A stretch of 64,000 nucleotides of DNA from Pseudomonas akapageensis (GCF_011355085.1 NZ_VXCP01000014.1:62001-126000); one strand, 5' to 3'. Positions 44,344 through 56,251 are shown, counted from the first letter of the stretch. The notes: generated by a model not told the origin, from the letters alone. Made by a program: numbers and translations.

Positions 44344-46821
44344 GTGAAAAACCATAAACCCGCTGCGTTATCTTCAGCCGTCCGCGCAGTCTCGCGTTCA
44401 TCGACTCAATCACGTTGGCTACCCTGGGTGTTGGCATTGGCCATGAGCGGCGGCGCGGCTGTCGGTCACGCCGATCAAACGCCTGCACCGATCGAGATTC
44501 CGGCTCAATCGCTGAGCACGGCCCTGAGTCAGCTCGGTCGACAAACGTCGCTGCAACTTTTCTTCAGCCCTGAGCTGGTCGCTGGCAAGCAGGCACCGGC
44601 GGTATCGGGCAATCTCTCGCCGGAGCAGGCCCTGCAGGCGCTGTTGGTGGGCAGCGGGTTGGTTTATGAAATGTCCGAAGGCACCGTGGTGCTGCATTCC
44701 CAGGCGCAAACCTCGGGGCTGAACTCCGGCGGCACCATGGAGATCGCACCGATGGACATCAAGGTGGTTGGCGACTGGCTGGACAATGCCGAAGAGAGTC
44801 TGGTGCAGAACCATCCGGGTGCCCGTACGGTGGTCCGGCGTGAAGCCATGATCGAAGAAGGCGCGATGAACGTGCGCGATGCGTTGCGCACGGTTCCGGG
44901 TGTCCAGGTGCAGGAATCCAACGGCACCGGTGGCAGTGATATTTCCCTGAACGTTGGCGTGCGCGGGTTGACCTCACGTTTGTCGCCACGCTCCACTGTG
45001 TTGATCGATGGCGTGCCGGCAGCGGTTGCGCCTTATGGCCAGCCGCAATTGTCGATGGCGCCGATTTCCTCGGGCAACCTGGACAGCATCGATGTGGTGC
45101 GTGGGGCCAGCTCCGTTCGTTACGGGCCGCAGAACGTCGGCGGGGTGATCAACTTCGTCACCCGGGCAATTCCCGAAAAGGCCACCGCTGAGATCGGCAC
45201 GACGCTGGAAACCTCCCAGCACGGCGGCTGGAAGTATCTGAATTCGGTATTTGCCGGCGGCACGGCCGACAACGGCCTGGGCGTTGCCCTGTTGTATTCC
45301 GGCGTCAATGGCAGCGGCTACCGCAGCAGCAACAATGGCAATGACATCGACGATGTCTTGCTCAAGACCCATTGGGCGCTGACTGAGAGCGACGATCTTT
45401 CGCTGAATTTCCACTATTACGACGCCACGGCCGATATGCCCGGCGGCCTGACCCAGGCGCAGTACGACGCCGATCCGTTTCAATCCGACCGGGACTACGA
45501 CAACTTCAGTGGCCGGCGCAAGGATGTGTCCCTCAAGTACCTGCGCCAGATCGACGATGCGACCCAGTTCGAGGTCCTGACCTACTACACAGATAGCTTC
45601 CGTGGCAGCACCATCGCCGCGCGCGATCAGAAAACCCTGGTGTCGTACCCGCGCAACTATCACACCTTCGGCATCGAGCCCCGGGTCTCGCATATCTTCT
45701 TTACCGGCCCAGCCACCCAGGAGGCCAGCGTCGGTTATCGCTACCTCAAAGAGGCCATGCATGAACAGAGCAGCCGCCTGGCCCTGATCAACAACACGCC
45801 GACGGTCACGCCGTCCTCCGATGGCCATGTGTTCCAGGACCGCACCGGCGGTACCGAAGCCAGTGCTTTCTACATCGATGACAAGATCGATATCGGCAAC
45901 TGGACCGTTACCCCGGGCATCCGCTTCGAGCGGATCAACACCGACTGGCATGATCGCCCCGTGCGCGGGACCAATGGCGTGCCGGTCCAGGAGAAAAATC
46001 GCAGCATCGACAGCAATGAGCCGCTGCCGGCGCTGAGCGTGATGTACCACGTCTCTGAGGCCTGGAAACTGTTTGCCAACTACGAAACTTCGTTTGGCAG
46101 CCTGCAGTACTTCCAGCTGGGCCAGGGCGGGGTCGGTAATGAGACAGCCAATGGCCTGCAACCGGAAAAGGCCAAGACCTATGAGCTGGGGACGCGCTAC
46201 GACAATGGCACCTGGGGTGGCGAGCTGACGGCGTTCTACATCGACTTCGACGATGAGCTTCAGTTCATCAGCAACGACATCGGTTGGACCAACCTGGGCG
46301 CGACCAAGCACCAGGGTATCGAAGCGTCGGCGCACTACGACCTGGCGGCACTGAATCCAATGCTGGAGGGCTTGACCGCCAACGCCGGTTACACCTACAC
46401 CCGCGCCACCTACGAGGGTGACATCCCCGGGTTCAAGGGGCGTGACCTGCCGTTCTATTCGCGCCAGGTGCTCAACGCCGGGCTGCGCTACCAGGTCAAC
46501 CGCTGGACCTGGAACCTCGACGCCTTCGCCCAATCAAAACAGCGCGCGCCAGGTACCGGCATGAACGCCGACGGCAGCTTCAACGGCAACTACATCACCG
46601 AACCGAGCGCCGATGGCCAGTTCGGCGATATCCCGGGCTACGTCACCTGGACCGCCCGCAGCGGCTATGACTTCGGCCCGCAGCTGTCCAACCTGAAGCT
46701 GGGCGCAGGGGTCAAGAATATCTTCGACAAGCAGTACTTCACTCGCTCGAGCGACAACAACTCGGGGATCTACGTTGGGGAGCCACGGACGTTCTTCGTG
46801 CAGGCCAGCGTCGGGTTCTGA
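44344..46821 (+). CDS. fecA: TonB-dependent transducer receptor, FecA-like
   Basis: About 825 residues. After a signal sequence (WVLALAMSGGAAVGHA) comes an N-terminal signalling (STN) domain (PIEIPAQSLSTALSQLGRQT..LFF), a TonB-box-like MDIKVVGDW, the plug (NVRDALRTVPGVQVQE, RGASSVRYGPQNVGGVINFV) and a barrel ending in VQASVGF. Plug sequence is very like E. coli FecA, the ferric-citrate receptor, so ferric citrate or a related chelate is a reasonable substrate. I prefer GTG at 44344, because the 28 residues gained from a start at 44260 do not resemble a leader. It forms a fecIRA signalling unit. Confidence 0.9.
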   Translation: MKNHKPAALSSAVRAVSRSSTQSRWLPWVLALAMSGGAAVGHADQTPAPIEIPAQSLSTALSQLGRQTSLQLFFSPELVAGKQAPAVSGNLSPEQALQALLVGSGLVYEMSEGTVVLHSQAQTSGLNSGGTMEIAPMDIKVVGDWLDNAEESLVQNHPGARTVVRREAMIEEGAMNVRDALRTVPGVQVQESNGTGGSDISLNVGVRGLTSRLSPRSTVLIDGVPAAVAPYGQPQLSMAPISSGNLDSIDVVRGASSVRYGPQNVGGVINFVTRAIPEKATAEIGTTLETSQHGGWKYLNSVFAGGTADNGLGVALLYSGVNGSGYRSSNNGNDIDDVLLKTHWALTESDDLSLNFHYYDATADMPGGLTQAQYDADPFQSDRDYDNFSGRRKDVSLKYLRQIDDATQFEVLTYYTDSFRGSTIAARDQKTLVSYPRNYHTFGIEPRVSHIFFTGPATQEASVGYRYLKEAMHEQSSRLALINNTPTVTPSSDGHVFQDRTGGTEASAFYIDDKIDIGNWTVTPGIRFERINTDWHDRPVRGTNGVPVQEKNRSIDSNEPLPALSVMYHVSEAWKLFANYETSFGSLQYFQLGQGGVGNETANGLQPEKAKTYELGTRYDNGTWGGELTAFYIDFDDELQFISNDIGWTNLGATKHQGIEASAHYDLAALNPMLEGLTANAGYTYTRATYEGDIPGFKGRDLPFYSRQVLNAGLRYQVNRWTWNLDAFAQSKQRAPGTGMNADGSFNGNYITEPSADGQFGDIPGYVTWTARSGYDFGPQLSNLKLGAGVKNIFDKQYFTRSSDNNSGIYVGEPRTFFVQASVGF

Positions 46822-46990
46822 GTTCAAGGAGGTGTGGTAGCCCAGAAGGCTGAATTTCCTGACGGCACTACCGGTTGATTCAGGCGCAGCGTAGCGATGT
46901 GCTCTCATTACGAGGGCCGTGGTGCGTGGTTAGGATTGACCGGTAGCCTCAAGTTAGTCGCTTGATGGAATAGTCCTTTAAGGGTATTGT

Positions 46991-47371
46991 TTGGTGAGAT
47001 GGCTTGTCGAATTGTGCGATGAGTTCGTACCTGACTTCGAGGTAATGGTCGAAGCTGTGCAGGACGAGCTGCTGGCGCAGCTCAAGGTACTGGAGAGGTT
47101 CGGGCCGGATCTCGGGCGCCCGCATGCAGACACGCTCAACGGTTCAAGACATAGCAATATGAAAGAACTGCGTTTCAAGGCGGACGGTGGCGTCTGGCGT
47201 GTAGCTTTCGCTTTTGACCCGCATCGCAAGGCAATCGTGCTGGTGGCGGCTGACAAGGCAGGCGTCGGCGAGCACAGGTTTTACAGAGCGTTGATCAAGC
47301 GTGCAGATGTGCGTTTTGATCGGCATCTAGCGGCATTGAAGGAGGAGCAGGTCAATGGCCAAGTCACTTGA
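46991..47371 (+). CDS. HigB/RelE-like toxin (Gp49 family)
   Basis: 126 residues of the phage-derived Gp49/HigB-like RelE fold. Features are the VLERFGPDLGRPHADTL segment, MKELRF and VWRVAFAFDPHRKAIVLVAA, and a basic end. Such toxins cut mRNA on ribosomes. TTG at 46991 or GTG at 46994 are the only starts near AAGGG, so translation may be weak. It overlaps the antitoxin gene by 17 nt, with the toxin first as in higBA. Confidence 0.85.
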   Translation: MVRWLVELCDEFVPDFEVMVEAVQDELLAQLKVLERFGPDLGRPHADTLNGSRHSNMKELRFKADGGVWRVAFAFDPHRKAIVLVAADKAGVGEHRFYRALIKRADVRFDRHLAALKEEQVNGQVT

Positions 47372-47684
47372 CCAAGTAATGAATGCGCTCCCGGCTTCGC
47401 GCAGGGAGAGGATCGAGCAGCGCGGCCATGAGTTGATTCAGGAGCATATGACGTTGCAACAATTGCGCAAGGATCTGAAACTCACGCAAGAGGCGATGGC
47501 CGATCTTCTCGATATCAAACAGGCTAATGTTTCCAAAGTAGAGAAGCGTGACGATATGCTGATTTCCACACTGCGCAGTTATGTCGAGGCCATGGGCGGG
47601 ACCCTGGAATTGATAGCTCGACTTCCCGACCGCGGCCCGGTGAAGCTTGAAGGCTTTCGCGATCTGAAAACGCAACACGACTAG
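47355..47684 (+). CDS. HigA-like XRE-family antitoxin
   Basis: 109 residues with a Cro/CI-type helix-turn-helix: [20 protein letters not shown] followed by [17 protein letters not shown]. It would repress the pair's promoter and neutralise the upstream toxin. GGAGGAG lies seven bases before the ATG, a much better site than the toxin has, favouring antitoxin excess. Confidence 0.88.
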   Translation: MAKSLDQVMNALPASRRERIEQRGHELIQEHMTLQQLRKDLKLTQEAMADLLDIKQANVSKVEKRDDMLISTLRSYVEAMGGTLELIARLPDRGPVKLEGFRDLKTQHD

Positions 47685-47784
47685 AAAAACGATCAAACGA
47701 CCGTCCAGACCCCTGGACTTTGGTCCACTCACGACTTCGGGTATGATACTGGCCCTTTTTGAATCACCTGCCAGGCGATTTCCC

Positions 47785-49368
<1,584 letters not shown>

Positions 49369-49382
49369 CCGCCCGCCTCAGT

Positions 49383-49413
49383 CCTCGTTCCCACGCTCCG
49401 CGTGGGAACGAGG
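49383..49413. repeat. REP palindrome
   Basis: CCTCGTTCCCACGC and its exact complement GCGTGGGAACGAGG flank TCC. This is a widespread Pseudomonas palindrome, here 15 bp after the prfC stop and before the convergent binding-protein gene. It could act as a terminator. Confidence 0.85.
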
Positions 49414-49422
49414 TGGTCTATA

Positions 49423-50502
49423 TCAACTCCCCGTCTTGATCTTCGTCCACAGCCGCGTCCGAATACGGTCGATATTCAGCGGCATCGCCTCCAGGGCAAA
49501 CAACTTGCCCATCATCGCCTCGCTCGGATACACCTTGGTATCGGCCTTGATCGCCGGGTCGATCAATTTGTCGGCCGCCTCGTTGCCATTGGCGTAATGC
49601 ACGTAATTGGTGATGCCGGCCATTACCTGCGGTTCCAGCAGGTAGTTCATGAAGGCATACCCGGCCTTTTCATCCGGTGCATCGGCCGGCATCGCCACCA
49701 TGTCGAACCAGATCGCCGCGCCTTCCTTGGGGATCGAGTAACCGATGTTCACCCCGTTGTTGGCTTCCCTGGCGCGGTTTTCGGCTTGCAGGATATCGCC
49801 GGAAAAACCGACGGCCACGCAGATGTTGCCGTTGGCCAGATCGCTGGTGTACTTCGAGGAGTGGAAGTAGCTCACATACGGCTGCACTTTCATCAGCAGG
49901 GCTTCGGCTTTCTTGTAGTCCTCGGGGTTCTTGCTGTGATGGGGCAGCCCGAGGTAGTTCAGCGCAGCGGGCAATAACTCCGGCCCATTGTCGAGGATCG
50001 CCACGCCGCACTGTTTGAGCTTGCTCATGTTCTCGGGCTTGAAGATCAGGTCCCAGGAGTCCACGGGGGCATTGTCGCCCAGCACCGCCTTGACCTTGTC
50101 CACGTTGTAGCCGATGCCGGTGCTGCCCCACAGATAGGGGAAGCCGTGCTGGTTGCCCGGGTCGTTGCCTTCCAGGGCCTTGAGCAGCACTGGGTTGAGG
50201 TTCTTCCAGTTCGGCAGTTGGGACTTGTCCAGTTGCTTGAGTGCCTTGCCCTGAATCTGCCGGGCCATGAAGTGGTTGGAGGGGAACACCACGTCATAGC
50301 CGGAGTTGCCGGTCATCAACTTGCCGTCGAGGGTTTCGTTGCTGTCATAGACGTCATACACCGGCAGGATACCGCTGGCGCCCTGGAAGGCCTTGAGCGT
50401 GTCCGGTGCGATGTAGTCCGACCAGTTGTAGATTTTCACCGTCTCGGCAGCCTGGGCGATGGAGGCGACCAACATCAGCGGGGCAATGGTCAATCGGAGC
50501 AT
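49423..50502 (-). CDS. Polyamine ABC transporter substrate-binding protein (PotF/SpuD-like)
   Basis: 359-residue periplasmic binding protein with a signal peptide ending AQAA at residue 19. The mature start VKIYNWSDYIAPDTLKAFQ is the PotD/PotF signature. YDVVFPSNHFMARQIQG and WGSTGIGYNVDKVKAV line the ligand cleft. It likely binds putrescine or spermidine. The permease and ATPase genes are not in the window, but the flanking PuuB-like oxidase supports a polyamine role. Confidence 0.92.
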   Translation of the reverse strand: MLRLTIAPLMLVASIAQAAETVKIYNWSDYIAPDTLKAFQGASGILPVYDVYDSNETLDGKLMTGNSGYDVVFPSNHFMARQIQGKALKQLDKSQLPNWKNLNPVLLKALEGNDPGNQHGFPYLWGSTGIGYNVDKVKAVLGDNAPVDSWDLIFKPENMSKLKQCGVAILDNGPELLPAALNYLGLPHHSKNPEDYKKAEALLMKVQPYVSYFHSSKYTSDLANGNICVAVGFSGDILQAENRAREANNGVNIGYSIPKEGAAIWFDMVAMPADAPDEKAGYAFMNYLLEPQVMAGITNYVHYANGNEAADKLIDPAIKADTKVYPSEAMMGKLFALEAMPLNIDRIRTRLWTKIKTGS

Positions 50503-50552
50503 GTCTGGATTCCTTGTCTTGGCTTTTTTGTTGAAGGATCTTTGGCAGGCGA

Positions 50553-50894
50553 TCAGAGGATCAGAACGTAGGTCTTGCGCACCGTTTCCTGGATGTCCCA
50601 GATGCCGGTGCTGTTGGCCGGCAACATCAGGGCATCGCCAGCGTTGATTTCCAGCGGTTCACCGCCATCGGGGGTGAAGGTGCAGCGGCCCTGGATGAAA
50701 TGACAGAACTCCTGGGAGACGATCTGCCGCCGCCAGCGCCCGGGGGTGCATTCCCAGATGCCGGTTTCGACGCCGTCGTTGCGTTCCACCGAGGTTGTCG
50801 AAGCGATGGCCACGGGTTCGCCCAGCGGCACGGCGACCGGGTTCGATTCTTCCAGCGCTATGCTCGCGGTGTTCTTGAAATGGGAAATGGTCAT
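50553..50894 (-). CDS. Cupin-domain protein (DUF861 type)
   Basis: 113 residues, one small cupin barrel: GIWECTPGRWRRQ, EFCHFIQGRCTFTPDGGEPL and DALMLPANSTGIWDI form the two cupin motifs. It is often found beside polyamine and amine catabolic genes. It lies 30 bp downstream of the oxidase gene, in the same direction, so they are probably co-transcribed. It may be an enzyme or ligand-sensing protein; unknown. Confidence 0.88.
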   Translation of the reverse strand: MTISHFKNTASIALEESNPVAVPLGEPVAIASTTSVERNDGVETGIWECTPGRWRRQIVSQEFCHFIQGRCTFTPDGGEPLEINAGDALMLPANSTGIWDIQETVRKTYVLIL

Positions 50895-50924
50895 GCCGGG
50901 TATACCTGTTCGTTGAGAGAGAGT

Positions 50925-52331
50925 TCAGTGCATGAAGCCTTCCATGAAGTCGGCCAGGCGGCTGGCCAATTGGCGACGCCACGGCGGGCTGGCAGGGTTG
51001 GCCAGGGTCTGGTCTTCATGGACGAAGCTGCGGATGATCGCGTTGTAGCCCAGCCAGCGGCACGGCTCCGGTTCCCAGCGGCGCAAGGCTTGAATGCGGC
51101 CGGGTTGCAGCACCCAGGGCTGACGAGTCAGTTCGCTGTCGCGGCCCAGGATCAGGTCGGCCAGGGTGCGCCCGCCAAGGTTGCTGGCGCCGACGCCTTC
51201 GCCGCCATAGCCGCCGGACAGGGCGATGCCATTGGACGGATCGCAGAGCATGTGCGGCCGGAAATGGCGGGACATGCCCAGGTTGCCGCCCCAGGAGTGC
51301 GTGATGCGCACATCCTTGAGTTGCGGGAACAGTTCGCCGAACAGGTAGCGACGCAGCTCGATTTCACTGTCGGTGAGGTTGAAGTCCTCGCGCAGGCGAC
51401 CGGCAAAGCGATAGCCGCCGCGTGCACCGAAGACCAGGCGGTTGTCGGCACTGCGCTGGCCGTAGGTAACCTGGCGGCTGTTCTCACTGAACGCCTGGCC
51501 CTGATTCAGGCCGATCTGTTCCCAGACCTGCTCTGGCAGTGGCTCGGTGGCGACCAGCAGACTCTGCACCGGCATTTGATAACGGCCCAGCGGTGGCAAG
51601 GTGACGGAATAGCCTTCCACGGCCGGGACGACCCAGCGCGCATTGACCTGCGCCTCCGCGGTGCGCACATAGCCTGGCTGCCAAGCGGTGACCGGACTGT
51701 TTTCATACAATCTGACGCCCAGGCGCTCGACGGCCCGGGCCAGCCCTCGCACCAGCCTGGCCGGTTGGATCGTTGCGCAATGGGGTGTGTGGATACCGCC
51801 AAAGGGCGTGGCAACGCGCAGTTGTTCGTTCAGCTCGGCGGGGCTCAACCAGCGATAGTCGCTCTCATCCAGTCCTTGGCTATACAGCTTCTTGAGGTAA
51901 TTGCGCAGGGTGACTTCCTGCTCGCGATAGCGTGCGGCACAGTACAGCACACCGCCCTTGCGGTAATCGCAGGCGATACCTTCGCGATCCAGCACGCTTT
52001 TTACTTCATCGGGAATGCCATGCAACAGGTCGAAGGAAGCGCGCCGTTGCTGCGGCGAGAGCCCAGCCAGCAAGCGGTCTTCGCCGAGCAGGTTGCCCAT
52101 CAGCCAGCCGCCATTGCGCCCGGACGCTCCGAAGCCTGCGGTCTGGGCTTCGACAATGGCGATGTTCAGGGCGGGCTTCAGCAGCTTGAGGTAATAGGCG
52201 GTCCAGAGCCCGGTATAGCCGGCGCCGATGATCGCGACATCGACATCCAGGTCCTCGCGCAGCGGTGCACGGGCGGTCAGCGGCTCTTCGAGCTGATCCA
52301 TCCACAGGCTGATATTGCGCCATGCCGACAT
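50925..52331 (-). CDS. FAD-dependent oxidase, PuuB (gamma-glutamylputrescine oxidase)-like
   Basis: 468 residues of the DAO family. The Rossmann motif VDVAIIGAGYTGLWTAYYL binds FAD, followed by AGFGASGRNGGWLMGNL. A late GGYGGEGVGASNLGG is typical of PuuB/OrdL enzymes. It would oxidise gamma-glutamylputrescine or a related amine, releasing peroxide. ATG at 52331 follows GGAG by six bases; the frame opens at 52349. It lies between the cupin gene and an AraC-type regulator. Confidence 0.88.
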   Translation of the reverse strand: MSAWRNISLWMDQLEEPLTARAPLREDLDVDVAIIGAGYTGLWTAYYLKLLKPALNIAIVEAQTAGFGASGRNGGWLMGNLLGEDRLLAGLSPQQRRASFDLLHGIPDEVKSVLDREGIACDYRKGGVLYCAARYREQEVTLRNYLKKLYSQGLDESDYRWLSPAELNEQLRVATPFGGIHTPHCATIQPARLVRGLARAVERLGVRLYENSPVTAWQPGYVRTAEAQVNARWVVPAVEGYSVTLPPLGRYQMPVQSLLVATEPLPEQVWEQIGLNQGQAFSENSRQVTYGQRSADNRLVFGARGGYRFAGRLREDFNLTDSEIELRRYLFGELFPQLKDVRITHSWGGNLGMSRHFRPHMLCDPSNGIALSGGYGGEGVGASNLGGRTLADLILGRDSELTRQPWVLQPGRIQALRRWEPEPCRWLGYNAIIRSFVHEDQTLANPASPPWRRQLASRLADFMEGFMH

Positions 52332-52392
52332 TGCTGACTCCACATCCACAAAAGGTCTGTGGTGATCCTAGAGGCAGCGGGCGTGGCCTGTC

Positions 52393-53202
52393 TTACGTGC
52401 GTGTCCGCAGAGAAATCTGTTTCAGGTAAGCACTGGGCGAGAGGCCGGTGTGCTGACGGAAACATTTGTAGAAGGCCGACAACGAGTTGAAGCCGGCGGC
52501 AAAGGCCATGTCGTCGATGCGCACGGCGGGGCCGGCGTGTTCCAGGGCGTTGAGCAGGTGCTGCAGGCGGGCCTGGTTCACATAACGGTAGAAGCTCTGG
52601 CCGAGCACTTGATTGAGCAGGTAGGAAATCTGGTTGCGGCTGTAACCACATTCTCGGGCCACTTGTTGCAGGTCCAGATCGGCATTCAAGTAGGGCTGTT
52701 GGCGCTGGAAGTACTGTTGCAGGTCCTCGGCCATGAAACTGAGCTGGCGGGGCGACAGACCCAGCCGGCTGACTGTCGGACGCAGGTTGGCGCTGGCCTT
52801 GTTGTCAGCGTTCTCGCGCACCAGCGAGGCATATTCATTGACGCGCCAGATCAAGCCGTCACGGACCGTGATCGCCTCGCTTGCGCGAAACGAAACCAGC
52901 CCCTGGCCGCCGCGCAGGGTGACCTGGTACTGGATAAAGGCGGTGTTGCCGTCGATGCGGATGCGGTCGCTGTGTTCCAGGGCTTCATCGGGATCGCGGG
53001 GCATGCTGACGCGCACGTACTCACGCAACTCATCGAGGTGCAGCACGCGGTTCTGGAAGAAGTCGTTGTACTGGATGTCCGGGTGGTAGAGCGCCATGAC
53101 CCCGTCCAGGTCGCGGTGTTTCCAGCACAGGTGGTAGCGCATTACGGTGGCGGCGGTTGCCGGGGTCTGGGCCGGGCCGTCATCGTCGGGGAGTGAAGCC
53201 AT
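52393..53202 (-). CDS. AraC-family regulator with N-terminal SnoaL-like domain
   Basis: 269 residues. The first 135 have the SnoaL/NTF2-like pattern (AATVMRYHLCWKHRDLDGVM, LYHPDIQYNDFF, DGLIWRVNEYASL), a cone-shaped pocket domain. The C-terminal part has the two AraC helix-turn-helices: DLQQVARECGYSRNQISYLL and IDDMAFAAGFNSLSAFYKCF. AraC regulators usually carry cupin or other sensor domains, so an NTF2-like pocket as sensor is less common. It probably controls the adjacent oxidase-cupin genes. Confidence 0.88.
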   Translation of the reverse strand: MASLPDDDGPAQTPATAATVMRYHLCWKHRDLDGVMALYHPDIQYNDFFQNRVLHLDELREYVRVSMPRDPDEALEHSDRIRIDGNTAFIQYQVTLRGGQGLVSFRASEAITVRDGLIWRVNEYASLVRENADNKASANLRPTVSRLGLSPRQLSFMAEDLQQYFQRQQPYLNADLDLQQVARECGYSRNQISYLLNQVLGQSFYRYVNQARLQHLLNALEHAGPAVRIDDMAFAAGFNSLSAFYKCFRQHTGLSPSAYLKQISLRTRT

Positions 53203-53263
53203 GGTGGTGCTCGGGGGCGGGTGGAGAGTAGAGAGTGCCGTAAGCCGGTTCCGCCTTCAACGA

Positions 53264-53377
53264 CCTCGTTCCCACGCTCTGCGTGGGAACGCAGTGGTAG
53301 ACGCTCTGCGTCGAGCAGTCCGCGATGTGACGCGGAGCGTCTGGGGAGGCATTCCCACGCGGAGCGTGGGAACGAGG
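53264..53377. repeat. Double REP inverted repeat
   Basis: CCTCGTTCCCACGCT (from 53264) and AGCGTGGGAACGAGG (to 53377) are outer inverted arms, each carrying its own small palindrome (GTTCCCACGC / GCGTGGGAAC). Same family as 49383-49413. It sits between the AraC-type gene's 5' end and the dpp operon's 3' end. Confidence 0.85.
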
Positions 53378-53392
53378 GGGAAGGCGGGCGAG

Positions 53393-54364
53393 TTAGAGAA
53401 ACTGCTCCGCGTAATGGCAAGCCACCAACCGCGTATCCACCTTGCGAAACTCCGGCACTTCAGCCGCACAGCGCTCGGTCGCATACGGGCAGCGCTTGTG
53501 AAACGCGCAGCCGCTTGGCGGGTTGAGCGGGTTGGGCAGCTCGCCGACGATCTTGATCTTCGGCTTGAGCGGATCCTGGTGGATGGTCGGGGTCGCCGAC
53601 AGCAGTGCGCGGGTGTAAGGGTGCAGCGGACGGGTGTAGATGTCCTCCTTGGGGCCCATTTCTGCCGGGCGGCCCAGGTACATCACCAACACATCGTCGG
53701 CCACGTGCCGCACCACCGCCAGGTTGTGCGAGATGAATACGTAGGCGGTGTGGTACTGCTGCTGCAGGTCCATGAACAGGTTCAGTACCTGGGCCTGGAT
53801 CGACACGTCCAGCGCCGAGGTCGGTTCGTCCGCCACCAGCACTTTCGGTTGCAGCATCATGGCCCGGGCCAGGGCGATACGCTGGCGCTGACCGCCGGAG
53901 AACATGTGCGGATAACGCTGGTAGTGCTCGGGGCGCAGGCCGACTTGCTGCATCATCGCCTGGACTTTCTCGCGACGTTCGGCGCGGGAAAGGTTGGTGT
54001 TGATCAGCAAGGGTTCGCCCAGTTGGTCGCCGATCTTCTGCCGAGGGTTGAGCGAGGCGTAAGGGCTCTGGAACACCATTTGCACGTCCTGGCGCATTTG
54101 CTTGCGCTGGCTCTTGCTGGCGCCGGTGACTTCATGGCCGGCGATTTTCAGCGAGCCGGAAGACGGTTCTTCGATCAGCGTCAGGGCACGGGCCAGGGTG
54201 GACTTGCCGCAGCCCGATTCGCCGACCACGGCCAGGGTCTTGCCGGCTTCCAGTTCGAACGAAACGCCATTGAGGGCGCGCACCAGTGCATGGCCCTTGA
54301 ACATGCCACGGGACACTTCGTAGTGACGGGTAAGGTCGCGGGCGGTAAGAACGACGGCCATCAC
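53393..54364 (-). CDS. dppF: Dipeptide ABC transporter ATPase DppF
   Basis: 323-residue ATPase. Walker [10 protein letters not shown], signature [15 protein letters not shown], Walker [13 protein letters not shown]. The C-terminal oligopeptide-transporter extension with [14 protein letters not shown] is present, likely an iron-sulfur or zinc site. Last gene of dppABCDF, overlapping dppD by 4 nt. Confidence 0.95.
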   Translation of the reverse strand: MMAVVLTARDLTRHYEVSRGMFKGHALVRALNGVSFELEAGKTLAVVGESGCGKSTLARALTLIEEPSSGSLKIAGHEVTGASKSQRKQMRQDVQMVFQSPYASLNPRQKIGDQLGEPLLINTNLSRAERREKVQAMMQQVGLRPEHYQRYPHMFSGGQRQRIALARAMMLQPKVLVADEPTSALDVSIQAQVLNLFMDLQQQYHTAYVFISHNLAVVRHVADDVLVMYLGRPAEMGPKEDIYTRPLHPYTRALLSATPTIHQDPLKPKIKIVGELPNPLNPPSGCAFHKRCPYATERCAAEVPEFRKVDTRLVACHYAEQFL

Positions 54365-55329
54365 GCCACCTCCTGATTCAACGGGTAGAAACAGCGCGCA
54401 AGGCTGTGGGCTTTGGGATCGAGGCCGGGGCGTTGTTGCCGGCAGCTTTCCTGCACGTAAGGGCAGCGTGGCGACAACAGGCAGCCTTGCGGCCGGTCAT
54501 AGCGGCCGGGAACGATGCCCGGCAGGGTGGCCAGACGCTCTGCGCCTTCACTGTGCTCGGGGATCGCCGCCAGCAGCGCTTCGGTATACGGATGCGCAGG
54601 AATGTCGAACAGTTGCGGCACGTGACCGACTTCCACCGCTTGCCCGGCGTACATCACGCAGACGCGCTGGGCGGTTTCGGCGACCACGGCCAGGTCGTGG
54701 GTGATCAGGATCAGCGCCATGTTCTGTTCTTTTTGCAGGTGCAGCAGCAGCTCCATGATCTGCGCCTGGATGGTCACGTCCAGGGCGGTGGTCGGTTCGT
54801 CGGCGATCAGCAGTTTGGGTTCGCCGGCAATGGCCATGGCAATCGCCACCCGCTGGCTCATGCCGCCGGACAATTGGTGCGGATAAGCGTTGAGGCGGCT
54901 TTCCGGTGCGGGAATCTCGACCTTTTTCAGCAGTTCAAGTGCGCGCTGGCGCGCCGCCTTGCCGGACAGGCCTAGGTGCTGGCGCAGCACTTCCTCGATC
55001 TGAAAGCCGACGGTGTAGCTCGGGTTCAACGCGGTCATCGGGTCCTGAAAGACCATGGCCAGGTCCTTGCCGACGATCTTGCGGCGCTGGCTCGCGCTGA
55101 GCTTGAGCATGTCCTTGCCATCGAAGTTGAGCGAGTCGGCGGTGATGATGCCGGGCGCATCGATCAGGCCCATCAGCGCCATCATGGTCACCGATTTGCC
55201 CGAGCCGGACTCGCCGACGATTGCCAGCACTTCGCCTTTTTCCACCGAGAGGTCGAGGCCATCGACCACCGGGACAGCCTTGGGGTCGCCAAAGCGGACG
55301 TTGAGATTCTTGATTTGCAGCAGTGACAT
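54361..55329 (-). CDS. dppD: Dipeptide ABC transporter ATPase DppD
   Basis: 322-residue ATPase. Walker [10 protein letters not shown], signature [14 protein letters not shown], Walker [13 protein letters not shown], and a C-terminal Cys motif ([14 protein letters not shown]). ATG at 55329 follows a GGAG-type site. Partner of DppF in powering the DppBC channel. Confidence 0.95.
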   Translation of the reverse strand: MSLLQIKNLNVRFGDPKAVPVVDGLDLSVEKGEVLAIVGESGSGKSVTMMALMGLIDAPGIITADSLNFDGKDMLKLSASQRRKIVGKDLAMVFQDPMTALNPSYTVGFQIEEVLRQHLGLSGKAARQRALELLKKVEIPAPESRLNAYPHQLSGGMSQRVAIAMAIAGEPKLLIADEPTTALDVTIQAQIMELLLHLQKEQNMALILITHDLAVVAETAQRVCVMYAGQAVEVGHVPQLFDIPAHPYTEALLAAIPEHSEGAERLATLPGIVPGRYDRPQGCLLSPRCPYVQESCRQQRPGLDPKAHSLARCFYPLNQEVA

Positions 55330-55339
55330 GGGAATCTCC

Positions 55340-56251
55340 TCAGGCGGCGTTCTTGAGTTTCGGGTCGAGCGCATCGCGCAGCCCGTCGCCCATCAGGTTG
55401 ATTGCCAGCACGCTGAGCAAAATGGTCAAGCCAGGCAGGCTCACTACCCACCAGGCGCGTTCGATGTAGTCGCGGGCCGAGGCCAGCATGGTGCCCCACT
55501 CAGGCGTCGGCGGTTGTACGCCCAGGCCGAGGAAGCCCAGGGCGGCGGCATCAAGGATGGCCGAGGAGAAGCTCAGGGTTGCCTGCACGATCAGCGGCGC
55601 CATGCAGTTGGGCAGCACAGTGATGAACATCAGGCGTGGCAGGCCGGCTCCGGCCAGGCGCGCGGCGGTCACGTAGTCGCGGTTCAATTCGCCCATCACC
55701 GCGGCACGGGTCAGACGCACGTAGGACGGCAACGAGACCACGGCAATGGCGATCACGGTGTTGATCAGGCCTGGGCCGAGGATGGCGACGATCGCCACGG
55801 CCAGCAGCAGCGAGGGCAGAGCCAGCATGATGTCCATCAGGCGCATGATCGAAGGCCCGAGCACGCGCGGGAAGAACCCGCCCAGCAGACCCAGCAGGAT
55901 GCCCGGGATCAGCGACATCACCACCGAGGACAAGCCGATCATCAGCGACAGGCGCGAACCTGTGATCAAGCGCGAGAGCAGGTCGCGGCCCAGTTCGTCG
56001 GTACCCAGGATGAACCGGCTCTGGCCGCCTTCGAGCCAGACCGGTGGGGTCAGCAGGGCGTCGCGAAATTGCTCGCTGGGGTCATGGGGGGCAACCCAGG
56101 GCGCAAAAATTGCGCAGAAAATGATCAGGAGCATGAACAATAGGCCGGCGACGGCGCCCTTGTTCCTGGAAAAGGCTTGCCAGAATTCTTTGTACGGGGA
56201 CGGGTAAAGCAGGCTTTGGTCGACTGCTACCGCTGGAGTATTCGTAGTCAT
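55340..56251 (-). CDS. dppC: Dipeptide ABC transporter permease DppC
   Basis: 303-residue inner-membrane permease with about six helices. The first lies at about 32-55, after the N-terminal tail with [17 protein letters not shown]. The EAA-type loop is [20 protein letters not shown]. It lies 10 bp after dppB and 10 bp before dppD. Confidence 0.94.
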   Translation of the reverse strand: MTTNTPAVAVDQSLLYPSPYKEFWQAFSRNKGAVAGLLFMLLIIFCAIFAPWVAPHDPSEQFRDALLTPPVWLEGGQSRFILGTDELGRDLLSRLITGSRLSLMIGLSSVVMSLIPGILLGLLGGFFPRVLGPSIMRLMDIMLALPSLLLAVAIVAILGPGLINTVIAIAVVSLPSYVRLTRAAVMGELNRDYVTAARLAGAGLPRLMFITVLPNCMAPLIVQATLSFSSAILDAAALGFLGLGVQPPTPEWGTMLASARDYIERAWWVVSLPGLTILLSVLAINLMGDGLRDALDPKLKNAA

